Shown one piece after another: positions 7,017 to 13,639 of a stretch of DNA of 17,825 bases. Positions within the stretch are counted from its first letter, which is position 1, and each line of letters begins with the position of its first letter. The position numbers and the translations under genes are program-made. Source of the DNA: an uncultured Clostridia bacterium (GTDB lineage Bacteria > Bacillota > Clostridia > Christensenellales > Aristaeellaceae); the NCBI GenBank assembly GCA_934631025.1, contig CAKTXR010000056.1, forward strand, positions 1-17,825, given 5' to 3'. Below the pieces are notes generated by a model that saw only the letters and a program-made list of their open reading frames with translations, made no database searches and was not told the origin of the DNA.

Positions 7017-8423
7017 TCAGCCGATGCTGCCCTTCATTTCAAGGCGGATGAGGTTGTTCATTTCGACGGCGTATTCGAGCGGCAGCTCCTTGGAAACGTT
7101 GTCCGCAAAGCCGCTGACGATCAGCGCGCGCGCGTCCTCCTCGCTCATGCCGCGGCTCATCAGATAGAACACTGCGTCGTTGCTGATGCTGCCGATGCGC
7201 GCTTCATGGCCGACGGCTGCGTCGCGCGTGCGGATGTCCATGGCCGGCACGGTGTCGGAGCGGGAGATGGAGTCCAGCATCAGCGACTGGCAGGAGACGG
7301 CGCTCTTGGCGCCCTTCGCGCTCTTTTCCACGATGACGCTGCTGCGGAACGTGCTGACGCCGCCGCTCTTGCTGATCGAGCGGGTGTTCATATAGGAGCT
7401 GGTGTTTTTGCCGATGTGGACGACCTTCGCGCCGGTGTCCAGATTCTGCCCCGCGCCGGCGAACGTCACGCCGGTGAACTCCATGCGCGCGTTGTCGCCC
7501 TTGAGGATGCTCATGGGGTAGAGACAGCCGACGTGCGAGCCGAACGAGCCGGACACCCACTCGATCGTGCCGCCCTCCTCGACCAGAGCGCGCTTGGTGT
7601 TGAGGTTGTACATATTCTTCGACCAGTTTTCGATCGTCGAATAGCGCAGCTTGGCGTTTTTCTTCACATACAGCTCGACGCAGCCCGCGTGCAGATTGGC
7701 CACATTGTATTTCGGGGCGGAGCAGCCCTCGATGAAGTGCAGGCTCGCGCCTTCGTCCACGATGATCAGCGTGTGCTCGAACTGTCCCGCGCCCTTGGCG
7801 TTCAGCCGGAAATAGGACTGGAGCGGTATGGACACCTGTACGCCCTTGGGAACGTACACAAACGAACCGCCCGACCAGACTGCGCCGTGCAGCGCCGCGA
7901 ATTTGTGATCGTGGGGCGTGACCAGCTTCATGAAGTACTTGCGCACCATGTCGGCGTATTCGCCGCGCAGCGCGCTCTCCATGTCGGTGTAGACCACGCC
8001 CTCGGCGGCTACCTCGTCGCGCACATTGTGATAGACCAGCTCGGAATCATACTGCGCGCCCACGCCGGCCAGCGATTTGCGCTCGGCCTGCGGGATGCCC
8101 AGCCGCTCGAACGTGTCCTTGATGTCCTGCGGCACGTTCTTCCAGTCGTTCTGCATCTTCGTGTTGGGGCGCACATAGGTCGCGATGTGATCGATGTCCA
8201 GCCCCTCGAGCGACGGCCCCCAGTCGGGCACGCGCATGTTGTTGTAGATTTGCAGCGATTCAAGGCGGAACTGCTGCATCCAGGCCGGATCGTTCTTCTC
8301 TTCGGAGAGCTTCTGTACGATTTCGGGCGTCAGGCCGGCCTGCATGCGATAGGCGTCGCGTTCCTCGTCCCGAATGTCATAGACGCTGCGGTCGATGTCC
8401 TCGACATAGCTTTTTTCTTTCAT
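7017..8423 (-). CDS. sufB: SufB Fe-S scaffold subunit
   Basis: A 468-residue protein, the usual SufB length. SufB is the core scaffold on which the cluster is built, using sulfur from SufS-SufU and ATP hydrolysis by SufC. Typical stretches are VRPNTKMQNDW near the N-terminus, WSGGSFVYVPKGVQVSIPLQ, FIEGCSAPKY (conserved cysteine), TRSISKSGG, and GHEARIGSISNDAVFYLMSRG near the C-terminus, which includes the conserved histidine facing SufD. The stop lies 20 bases before sufD and the start 15 bases after the sufC stop, within one polycistronic unit. No missing core motif is apparent. Confidence 0.97.
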   Translation of the reverse strand: MKEKSYVEDIDRSVYDIRDEERDAYRMQAGLTPEIVQKLSEEKNDPAWMQQFRLESLQIYNNMRVPDWGPSLEGLDIDHIATYVRPNTKMQNDWKNVPQDIKDTFERLGIPQAERKSLAGVGAQYDSELVYHNVRDEVAAEGVVYTDMESALRGEYADMVRKYFMKLVTPHDHKFAALHGAVWSGGSFVYVPKGVQVSIPLQSYFRLNAKGAGQFEHTLIIVDEGASLHFIEGCSAPKYNVANLHAGCVELYVKKNAKLRYSTIENWSKNMYNLNTKRALVEEGGTIEWVSGSFGSHVGCLYPMSILKGDNARMEFTGVTFAGAGQNLDTGAKVVHIGKNTSSYMNTRSISKSGGVSTFRSSVIVEKSAKGAKSAVSCQSLMLDSISRSDTVPAMDIRTRDAAVGHEARIGSISNDAVFYLMSRGMSEEDARALIVSGFADNVSKELPLEYAVEMNNLIRLEMKGSIG

Positions 8424-8438
8424 GGCCTTATCCTCGCA

Positions 8439-9188
8439 TCAATCGTCCTGCAGGCTGGCAAAGCCCTTTTCGTTGATCTCGTCCACCAGCGCCGCGCCGC
8501 CGTTCTTGACGATCACGCCCTTTTCCATGACGTGCGCCGCGTCGACGGTCAGCGCTTCCAGTATGTGCGTGCTGTGCGTGATGATGAGCAGCGAGCCGTG
8601 CGTGCGCTCACGGAACAGCCGCACGCCCTCGGAGACGGTGCGCACGGCGTCCACGTCCAGTCCGGAGTCGGTTTCGTCCAGTATGGCCAGCTTCGGCTCG
8701 AGCATGAGCATTTGCAGGATCTCGGCCTTTTTCTTTTCGCCGCCGGAGAAGCCGACGTTCAGGTCGCGCTCGGCGTAGGATTCATCCATGCCCAGCTGCT
8801 TCATCGTCTCGCTCAGCTTCTTTTTGAAGTCCCACAGGCGCAGGCGGCTGCCGCTCTTCTGCTCCAGCGCGCTGCGGATGAACGCGGACAGCGTTACGCC
8901 CGGCACCTCGATGGGGTTCTGGAAGGAGAGGAAGATTCCCTTCTTCGCGCGCTCGTTGACGGGCAGCTCGGTGATGTCCTCGCCGTCAAAGACGATGCGT
9001 CCCTCGGTAACTGTGTAGGCCGGATTGCCGGTCACGGCGTAGCCCAGCGTGGATTTTCCGGTGCCGTTGGGGCCCATGAGTACATGGGTTTCGTCACGGC
9101 CGACGGTGAGATTTACGCCGCGCAGGATTTCCTTATCGCCGGCGCTGACGTGCAGATTGCTGATTTCAAGAAGCGGCTTATTGCTCAT
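8439..9188 (-). CDS. sufC: SufC Fe-S assembly ATPase
   Basis: A 249-residue soluble ABC-type ATPase that drives conformational change in the SufBC2D complex. All nucleotide-binding motifs are present: Walker A GPNGTGKST (39-47), Q-loop Gln90 (FLSFQNP), the SufC-type signature FSGGEKKKAEI (147-157), Walker B LAILDETDSGLD (168-179) and the H-loop His205 (ITHSTH). No membrane domain is fused, as expected. The ATG overlaps the 3' end of the Rrf2 gene by 11 bases, with GAGG 9 bases upstream inside that gene, so the regulator and SufC are probably translationally coupled. Confidence 0.97.
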   Translation of the reverse strand: MSNKPLLEISNLHVSAGDKEILRGVNLTVGRDETHVLMGPNGTGKSTLGYAVTGNPAYTVTEGRIVFDGEDITELPVNERAKKGIFLSFQNPIEVPGVTLSAFIRSALEQKSGSRLRLWDFKKKLSETMKQLGMDESYAERDLNVGFSGGEKKKAEILQMLMLEPKLAILDETDSGLDVDAVRTVSEGVRLFRERTHGSLLIITHSTHILEALTVDAAHVMEKGVIVKNGGAALVDEINEKGFASLQDD

Positions 9189-9621
9189 TGTGATTGACCT
9201 CGCCTTTCGTATTTGTCGTATGGAGCAGATCGGCCAGCGTGCAGCCGTCTATGTATGCGTTGATGTGATCCTCCAGGCCGTGCCAGAAGGGGAGCGTGCC
9301 GCAGTCGCACGCGCCGTCGCACTTCTTGCCGTTGGCGGCCAGACAGGCCACCGGCGCGACGTCGTCTCCCTCGGCCGTGCGCAGAATTTCGCCGGCCGTG
9401 TACTCGGCGGGGGGACGCAGCAGGCGGTATCCGCCGGATTTTCCCACCGTGCTTTCGATCAGGCGGCCCTTGCACAGCGCGGTCATGATGGCCTCGAGGT
9501 ATTTGCGCGAGATGTTCTGCCGCACGGCAATGTCGTTGAGCGGCACATAGCCGTCCGCGCTCTGCCGCGCCAGATCGAGCATGACCCGCAGCGCATAGCG
9601 GCTCTTCGACGAAAACATCAT
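9178..9621 (-). CDS. Rrf2-family regulator (IscR-like), first gene of the suf operon
   Basis: A 147-residue winged-helix protein from the chosen start. The frame extends to an ATG at 9630, but GGGAG lies directly against that codon and 9 bases before the ATG pair at 9616-9621. The family's usual beginning (M-x-S-x-K-x-RYALRVMLDLA) also matches the later Met. A helix-turn-helix (about 30-55) and wing (KSGGYRL) are followed by a cysteine cluster at 93, 101, 105 and 107, comparable in place to the [2Fe-2S] ligands of IscR and absent from CymR-type members. It therefore probably senses Fe-S status and represses its own operon when clusters are plentiful; this is inference from family and position. 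It overlaps sufC by 11 bases. Confidence 0.9.
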   Translation of the reverse strand: MMFSSKSRYALRVMLDLARQSADGYVPLNDIAVRQNISRKYLEAIMTALCKGRLIESTVGKSGGYRLLRPPAEYTAGEILRTAEGDDVAPVACLAANGKKCDGACDCGTLPFWHGLEDHINAYIDGCTLADLLHTTNTKGEVNHNEQ

Positions 9622-9649
9622 GCGTCTCATCTCCCTTCAAATGATCATA

Positions 9650-9699
9650 CCCATCATGTCGGTAGGATTGTAACGCTAAACACCTACCATGTCAATAGG
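9650..9699. promoter_or_regulatory. Candidate paired Rrf2 operators flanking the suf promoter
   Basis: Two 17-bp sites, CCTACCATGTCAATAGG (9683-9699) and CCCATCATGTCGGTAGG (9650-9666), match at 13 of 17 positions and start 33 bp apart, about three helical turns. Each is an inverted-repeat type CCTA-N9-TAGG, one arm base being imperfect in the second. One covers the -35 and the other lies just past the -10. The arrangement suits repression by a homodimeric Rrf2 protein. Confidence 0.55.
9667..9695 (-). promoter_or_regulatory. Sigma-A-type promoter of the rrf2-suf operon
   Basis: Read on the minus strand: TTGACA (plus 9690-9695), exactly 17 bp, then TACAAT (plus 9667-9672). This is one base from full consensus. 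It lies about 45 bases upstream of the rrf2 start codon and is the only strong promoter seen for the six-gene unit. Confidence 0.85.
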
Positions 9700-9796
9700 G
9701 ATTATGTAAATCTTTGATGAGGAGGTGATGACGGCGCTTTTTCAGCCGGCAGGATGACAACTGTTTCACGATTTTTTCAATTTTCCGTCACAATCG

Positions 9797-9825
9797 TTGA
9801 CGAAATCAAGAAAATGTGGTTTAAT
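9797..9825 (+). promoter_or_regulatory. Promoter of the E2-like acyltransferase gene
   Basis: TTGACG (9797-9802), 17 bp, TTTAAT (9820-9825). A small inverted repeat CGTCA-N7-TGACG (9786-9802) covers the -35. The divergent suf promoter lies about 100 bp away. Confidence 0.6.
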
Positions 9826-9874
9826 AAGAAAGCATGAATTGTCATGATACCCTGCAATAAAGGATGGATGAACT

Positions 9875-10768
9875 ATGTTCGGCAGACGATCCGACGGAAC
9901 GCGCATGAAGGGCATCGACCCGATTGTCGCGCTGACGCCTTATATTATGCCCCAGCGCAGCGATTCGCAGGTCTTTACGCGCCAGGATCTCGATTTTGAC
10001 GAGATGACGCGTTATATCCGCGAGCAGAAGAAAAAGGGCGTCAACGTCACGCATATGGGGATGTTCATCGCGGCCTATGTGCGTATGCTGTGCGATTATC
10101 CGGAGATGAACCGCTTCATCGTCAACAAAAAGCTGTATTCGCGCAATCATGTGTGCGTCTCGTTCGTGACGCTGCGCAAGACGGCCGATGATTCTGTCGA
10201 GGAAGCGCTGTGCAAGGTTCAGTTCGATCTGAAGGACACGATCTACGACGTGAGCCGCCGCCTGAGCGAAGCCATCGAGAACGGGCGCAAGGAGGTCGGC
10301 GTGAACAAGACCGACGCGGTGGCGCGCACGCTGATGAGTATGCCGCTGCTGCCCAATATCGTGGTCGGGCTGGCCTATTTCATGGACGCGCACGGCATAC
10401 TGCCCAAGTTCATCCACGATGCAAGCCCCTTCCACACCAGTATGTTCATCAGCAACATGGCGTCGCTGGGCATGAACTATATCTATCATCACATTTACAA
10501 TTTCGGCACGACCAGCGTGTTCGTGACCATGGGCAAGACCGAGCAGCGCGTGGCGCACAACGGCGACGGCACCTGCCGCAGCCGCCGCGTCATGCCGCTG
10601 GGCATCGTGGTGGACGAGCGCATCGCGTCCGGTGGCATCTATGCGCGCGCCTTCGCCAAGGCCGTGGGCTATCTGCGCAATCCCGAGCTGCTCGAGCAGC
10701 CGCCTGAGACGATCCGCACGGAAACGGCCATGCTGCCGGTGTCCGAAACGCGGCAGATCAACGCCTGA
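9875..10768 (+). CDS. Stand-alone 2-oxoacid dehydrogenase E2-like (CAT-fold) protein
   Basis: A 297-residue protein resembling the catalytic domain of lipoyl acyltransferases (PF00198) and chloramphenicol acetyltransferase, but with no lipoyl or E1/E3-binding domain and no E1/E3 genes nearby. Recognisable pieces are THMGMFIAAYVRML (helix before the core), SMFISNMASLG (matching the TISNLG element), IYNFGTTSVFVTMGK (matching the IIN.P..AIL..G element) and PLGIVVDERIASGG (246-254) in the place of DHRVxDG. The catalytic His is replaced by Glu248 and the following Asp by Ser. I recall this DER form from a conserved Firmicutes family annotated as E2, so it may be a distinct transferase rather than a decayed copy. 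The start is supported by AAAGGATGG at 9859-9867. It is a single-gene unit ending at a strong terminator. Confidence 0.8.
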   Translation: MFGRRSDGTRMKGIDPIVALTPYIMPQRSDSQVFTRQDLDFDEMTRYIREQKKKGVNVTHMGMFIAAYVRMLCDYPEMNRFIVNKKLYSRNHVCVSFVTLRKTADDSVEEALCKVQFDLKDTIYDVSRRLSEAIENGRKEVGVNKTDAVARTLMSMPLLPNIVVGLAYFMDAHGILPKFIHDASPFHTSMFISNMASLGMNYIYHHIYNFGTTSVFVTMGKTEQRVAHNGDGTCRSRRVMPLGIVVDERIASGGIYARAFAKAVGYLRNPELLEQPPETIRTETAMLPVSETRQINA

Positions 10769-10773
10769 TAAAA

Positions 10774-10826
10774 AACGCATCCCGATTTCTCCATTCAGCT
10801 GGGGAATCGGGATGCGTTATTCTTTT
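10774..10826. terminator. Strong bidirectional terminator after the E2-like gene
   Basis: A perfect 14-bp stem, AACGCATCCCGATT (10774-10787) with AATCGGGATGCGTT (10805-10818), extended inside by a CTCC/GGGG pairing. The plus tail is ATTCTTTT. On the minus strand six T's follow (from A's at 10770-10775), so it is at least as good for transcripts coming leftward from the MATE gene at 11311. Confidence 0.9.
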
Positions 10827-10831
10827 CGCAC

Positions 10832-10874
10832 CCTCCGCTCGACGCTTTCATAGCATGGAGCGGAGGTGTTTTTT
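10832..10874 (+). promoter_or_regulatory. Terminator-like hairpin containing the ribosome binding site of the next gene
   Basis: CCTCCGCTC (10832-10840) pairs perfectly with GAGCGGAGG (10858-10866), and six T's follow (10869-10874). The only Shine-Dalgarno for the downstream ATG at 10875, GGAGG (10862-10866), lies in the 3' arm 8 bases before the start. The loop has a small inner GCT/AGC pairing. When folded, the element should hide the ribosome binding site and could also terminate transcription. No clear promoter is visible in the 48 bases between the preceding terminator and the ATG. Confidence 0.6.
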
Positions 10875-11384
10875 ATGTATGGATATGAAGCCTACGTTCA
10901 GGCTTTTCTGCGCGGAGAGGCGCGCTTTTGCAGCGTTCAGGGCTGCGTGCGCGTTCAGCCGTGCCGTGGCGGCGTGCTCCTGCAAATGAACGCGCGCAAT
11001 CTGCCGTGCGGCGGCGGCATGGACTTTTACGGCCTGCGCATCGAGGGCGGCTGCGGCTGCCCGCCGCTGATGCTGGCCAGCGTGCCGGTGTGGCAGGGCG
11101 AAGCGTCCATGACCTACTACATGGGCGGCGTTGCGGCCGAGAATCTGGCGCGGCGGGAGGTCGTGCTCTATCTGAACGACCCCTGCTGCGGCCGCGTGGC
11201 CTCGGGCGTGTTCCAGCCCTGCTGGCCCGAGCGGCCGTATGAGTGCGGCATGGAGCGGCCCATGCCGTGTCCGCCGTCCTGTCCGCCGTCCTGTCCGCCG
11301 CCGTATCCGCTCAGATGCCCGCCGCTGTATCCTCAAGGGCCGATTCGCCCTGATCGGTCACGGGGCGGATCCACTTGCGGCTGA
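10875..11384 (+). CDS. Small Cys/Pro-rich protein, possible ligand-less Cu/Zn-SOD-like fold
   Basis: A 169-residue protein of unproven function. The ATG at 10875 is preferred over a GTG at 10866 because GGAGG sits 8 bases upstream of the ATG and the GTG overlaps it. Residues 5-117 resemble small Clostridia SOD_Cu-like proteins: an alternating pattern around VQGCVRV and GGVLLQMNARNLPCG, then FYGLRIEGGC (51-60) where the family has FFGFHIHEGxxC, and a final strand VVLYLNDPCCGRVASGVF. None of the copper or zinc histidines is kept and the zinc loop is missing. Fifteen cysteines are present (including 19, 24, 30, 45, 60, 62, 104, 105). The tail after about 120 is Pro/Cys-rich, with CPPS repeats. 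There is no signal peptide or membrane segment. Its 3' end overlaps the convergent MATE gene by 74 bp. The SOD relation is tentative. Confidence 0.65.
   Translation: MYGYEAYVQAFLRGEARFCSVQGCVRVQPCRGGVLLQMNARNLPCGGGMDFYGLRIEGGCGCPPLMLASVPVWQGEASMTYYMGGVAAENLARREVVLYLNDPCCGRVASGVFQPCWPERPYECGMERPMPCPPSCPPSCPPPYPLRCPPLYPQGPIRPDRSRGGSTCG
11268..11303 (+). repeat. Three 12-bp tandem repeats encoding CPPS/CPPP
   Basis: TGTCCGCCGTCC occurs twice (11268-11279, 11280-11291), followed by a variant TGTCCGCCGCCG (11292-11303). It encodes the CPPSCPPSCPPP part of the protein tail and ends 7 bases before the stop codon of the opposing MATE gene. Confidence 0.85.
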
Positions 11385-12702
11385 AGAGACGCATCAGGCA
11401 CAGCGCCGATTTGGGCACGTCCTCGATGAGCAGCATGATGAGGAAAACGGTGGTCAGGTTGAGATGCAGCACGCGCGCGCCCAGCCAGACGGCCGGAATG
11501 GCCAGCAGCCACAGCCCGATGACGTCGTAGAGCAGGCCGATCTTCGTATCGCCGCCGGCGCGGAATATGCCCACGATGGTGATGTAGGGGATGTTGCGCA
11601 GCGGCAGCTCGCACAAATAGTAGATCAGCAGCGTTGAGGCCGTTGCCAGCGTCACCGCGTCAGAATTAGGGAAGGGCAGCAGCAGCACAGGGCGCAGCAG
11701 CATGAACAACAGACTGACCGCGACGGTGAACAGCGGAAAGACGAACGTGAAGCGTCGGGCGTCCTGATAGGCCTCGCGCAGGTCGCCCGCGCCCACTTTC
11801 TTGCCCACGATGACGCTGCTGGCGTGGCACAGGCCGATGAAGAAGGCGAATATGATGTCCTGTATGGAGGTAAAGATGGTATAGGCCGCGTAAAAATCGG
11901 TGCTGGTGTTGGCATAGATGGCCTTGTAGGTCACCGTGCCCAGCGCCCAGAGCGATTCATTGGCCAGCGCGGGCAGAGAGAGCAGGTAGTATTTCTTCGC
12001 GAATTCCTTTGTCCAGCCGACGAACGCGCGGATGGGCGCGCGCAGTATGTTCCTGCGCTTGATCGAGATGAAGAGCAGCAGCAGCGGCGAGACCCACGAG
12101 GAGATCGACGTGGCGATGGCCGCGCCCTTCACGCCCATTTGGAGGCCGTGTATGAACAGCGCGTTGAGCACGGCGTTCATGACGACCGACACCATGCTGA
12201 CGTACAGCGGCAGCTTGACCTGCTCGGTGGAGCGCAGCAGCGTGCCGAAGAGGTTGTTGAGACAGATGGCGACATAGCTGAAGCAGGCGCAGCGCAGATA
12301 GACCTCGCCCAGCGCGGCAACGGTCGGATCGCTCGTGAATATGGACAGCACGACGTGCGGCGCAAAGAGCGCCACCAGAGTGAACAGGAGCGACACGCTC
12401 AGCGCGCTCACCGCCGCCAGGCCGAAGCTCTTGCGGATGCGGTCAATATCGCGCACGCCCCAGTACTGGGCGATAAACACGCCCGCGCCCGAGTTGAAGC
12501 CGAACATGACCAGATTGAGCAGCCACGCCCACTGGCCGGCCATGCCGACAGCCGCCAGCGCCGTGTCGCCCAGCACGCCGATCATGATGGTGTCCACCAG
12601 CGTGAACGAGCAGACGAGAATGTTCTGAATCGAGATGGGCACGGCCAGTTTCAGCGAATAGCTCCAGAAGTGCCTGTCGCCCAGATGTTTTGAAAGCTGC
12701 AT
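11311..12702 (-). CDS. MATE family efflux transporter (second copy, NorM/DinF-like)
   Basis: A 463-residue multi-pass membrane protein with the MATE two-half architecture: LKLAVPISIQNILV and FTLVDTIMIGVLGDTALAAVGMAG in the first half, and SLPALANESLWALG with a matching VGKKVGAGDLREAY loop in the second. It is clearly different from the MepA-like pump at 3019-4386, so this is not a recent duplication. The start at 12702 has AAGGAGA 10 bases upstream, lying inside the end of the preceding gene, from which it is separated by 3 bases; the two are surely cotranscribed. No hairpin follows its stop. Its last 74 bases overlap the 3' end of the Cys-rich gene on the other strand. The substrate is unknown. 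Confidence 0.9.
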   Translation of the reverse strand: MQLSKHLGDRHFWSYSLKLAVPISIQNILVCSFTLVDTIMIGVLGDTALAAVGMAGQWAWLLNLVMFGFNSGAGVFIAQYWGVRDIDRIRKSFGLAAVSALSVSLLFTLVALFAPHVVLSIFTSDPTVAALGEVYLRCACFSYVAICLNNLFGTLLRSTEQVKLPLYVSMVSVVMNAVLNALFIHGLQMGVKGAAIATSISSWVSPLLLLFISIKRRNILRAPIRAFVGWTKEFAKKYYLLSLPALANESLWALGTVTYKAIYANTSTDFYAAYTIFTSIQDIIFAFFIGLCHASSVIVGKKVGAGDLREAYQDARRFTFVFPLFTVAVSLLFMLLRPVLLLPFPNSDAVTLATASTLLIYYLCELPLRNIPYITIVGIFRAGGDTKIGLLYDVIGLWLLAIPAVWLGARVLHLNLTTVFLIMLLIEDVPKSALCLMRLFSRKWIRPVTDQGESALEDTAAGI

Positions 12703-12705
12703 GGG

Positions 12706-13404
12706 TTAATTGTCTCCTTGCGTATTTTCGGGCGCGTCGGTGGCGTCGGGCGCGGCGCTGTCCTCGATTGGCGCGTCCCCGGCGAAGCTGACGACAGCGG
12801 TGATCTCTGCGCCGCTGTAATCGGTGGCGTAGATCGTGGCGGTCAGGCTGTCCTCACTCCATTCGACCAGATCAATGCCGCGGTTGGTCTCCAGCCGCGC
12901 GCCCTTATCGGCGCGGTAGAAGAACTTGTTCGCCATCGGATAGGCCGTGTAGATATAGTCGTAGCTGATGGAGTCCTCGGTTTGCGTCACGGTGTCCATG
13001 TTGGCCTGACGGGTGACGATCAGGCGGCTGCCGTTCGGAGCGGTGTAATAGGCGGCGGGGGTCTCGCCGTAGGTCTCGTAGGTCATGCACAGCGAGAAGG
13101 CGACGACCACCACGGCCAGCGTCACCGTAATCATCGACCACAGCGCGATCAGGCGCGGCGTGCGGCGGCGGATGCGCCGGTAGAGCGCCACGGTGAGCGC
13201 GGCCAGCAGCAGCACCGGTATGGCGGCCGCGGCGGCGATGTACACCCAGAAGTGGATGAAGAGCAGGCTGCCGCCCGGAATGGCGATGAAGGCGGCCAGG
13301 AACGCGGCCACGCAGAGCGCGCCGATGAGCAGCAGACGCTGGGGCAGCGGGCCGAACGCGGGCGCGTTGTCATCGAGAGGATTGACGTAAGATAAACGCC
13401 GCAT
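12706..13404 (-). CDS. Three-TM membrane protein with extracytoplasmic C-terminal domain, unknown function
   Basis: A 232-residue protein that I do not recognise. Residues 1-22 are cytoplasmic-looking (Arg near the start). Hydrophobic segments lie at about 23-43, 48-75 and 84-106, with a basic loop RRIRRRTPR (76-84) between the last two, so the positive-inside rule places the C-terminus outside. Residues 107-210 form a beta-rich domain with many Tyr/Thr (SYDYIYTAYP, TATIYATDYSGAEI), followed by an Asp/Ala/Pro-rich tail. AGGAGG is 11 bases before the ATG. It is the first gene of a unit with the MATE pump, only 3 bases apart, so it may be an accessory or a sensor for it; that link is inference from position only. 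Confidence 0.75.
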   Translation of the reverse strand: MRRLSYVNPLDDNAPAFGPLPQRLLLIGALCVAAFLAAFIAIPGGSLLFIHFWVYIAAAAAIPVLLLAALTVALYRRIRRRTPRLIALWSMITVTLAVVVVAFSLCMTYETYGETPAAYYTAPNGSRLIVTRQANMDTVTQTEDSISYDYIYTAYPMANKFFYRADKGARLETNRGIDLVEWSEDSLTATIYATDYSGAEITAVVSFAGDAPIEDSAAPDATDAPENTQGDN

Positions 13405-13441
13405 AGAGTGTGATTCCTCCTGACGGAAAAGTATTTCCTAT

Positions 13442-13450
13442 ATTATATCA
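13442..13450 (-). promoter_or_regulatory. Extended -10 promoter of the membrane protein-MATE unit
   Basis: Read on the minus strand: TGA followed by TATAAT (plus 13442-13447, TG at 13449-13450). No convincing -35 is seen 16-18 bp upstream, which an extended -10 can tolerate. It lies about 38 bases before the start codon. Confidence 0.55.
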
Positions 13451-13556
13451 CAGTTTGAACGGAAAGCGAGCCGGCGGCGGCGGTAAACGCACATTTTACG
13501 CGCCGGTCATAGGAAGAACACGAGAGTTAGAAAAATCTATTTTTACACAATGCTGG

Positions 13557-13601
13557 CAGACATGGGAACAAAGATATGATATAATCAGTCATAACACTGA
13601 T
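13557..13601 (+). promoter_or_regulatory. Extended -10 promoter of the LCP gene with an overlapping inverted repeat
   Basis: TATAAT (13580-13585) is preceded by TGA, an extended -10. CAGACA (13557-13562), 17 bp upstream, is a weak -35. ATCAGT-N6-ACTGAT (13584-13601), a perfect 6-bp inverted repeat, covers the last bases of the -10 and the expected start point, a typical repressor position or a short 5' RNA hairpin. Confidence 0.65.
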
Positions 13602-13639
13602 CATAAGGCATGACGAATCAGCATGAGGAGGATATACGA

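Noticed and set aside
7206..9197. A 663-codon plus-strand open frame opposite sufB and sufC
   Set aside because: It lies antisense to two unmistakable suf genes, and its composition (Ala/Val/His/Arg-rich, no motifs) is that of a reverse-strand shadow.
9719..9837. A near-perfect Shine-Dalgarno (GAGGAGGTGAT) followed by tiny open frames of 9 and 27 codons in the suf/acyltransferase divergent gap
   Set aside because: The first ATG overlaps the Shine-Dalgarno-like sequence with almost no spacing. The 27-codon frame has no proper ribosome binding site and contains the downstream gene's promoter. Neither is supported as a gene.
3019..12702. Possibility that the two MATE genes are a duplication bracketing the suf operon
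   Set aside because: The two proteins differ throughout and belong to different MATE subgroups. They are in opposite orientation and in differently organised units, so recent duplication is not supported.
13529..13546. AAAAAT-CT-ATTTTT near-palindrome in the divergent region before the LCP gene
   Set aside because: AT-only arms with a 2-base loop make no stable RNA hairpin, and there is no gene end nearby. At most it is an AT-rich upstream element.
13610..13639. Ten-residue N-terminal extension of the LCP protein
   Set aside because: The ATG at 13610 has no ribosome binding site, whereas AGGAGG at 13626-13631 is ideally placed for 13640.
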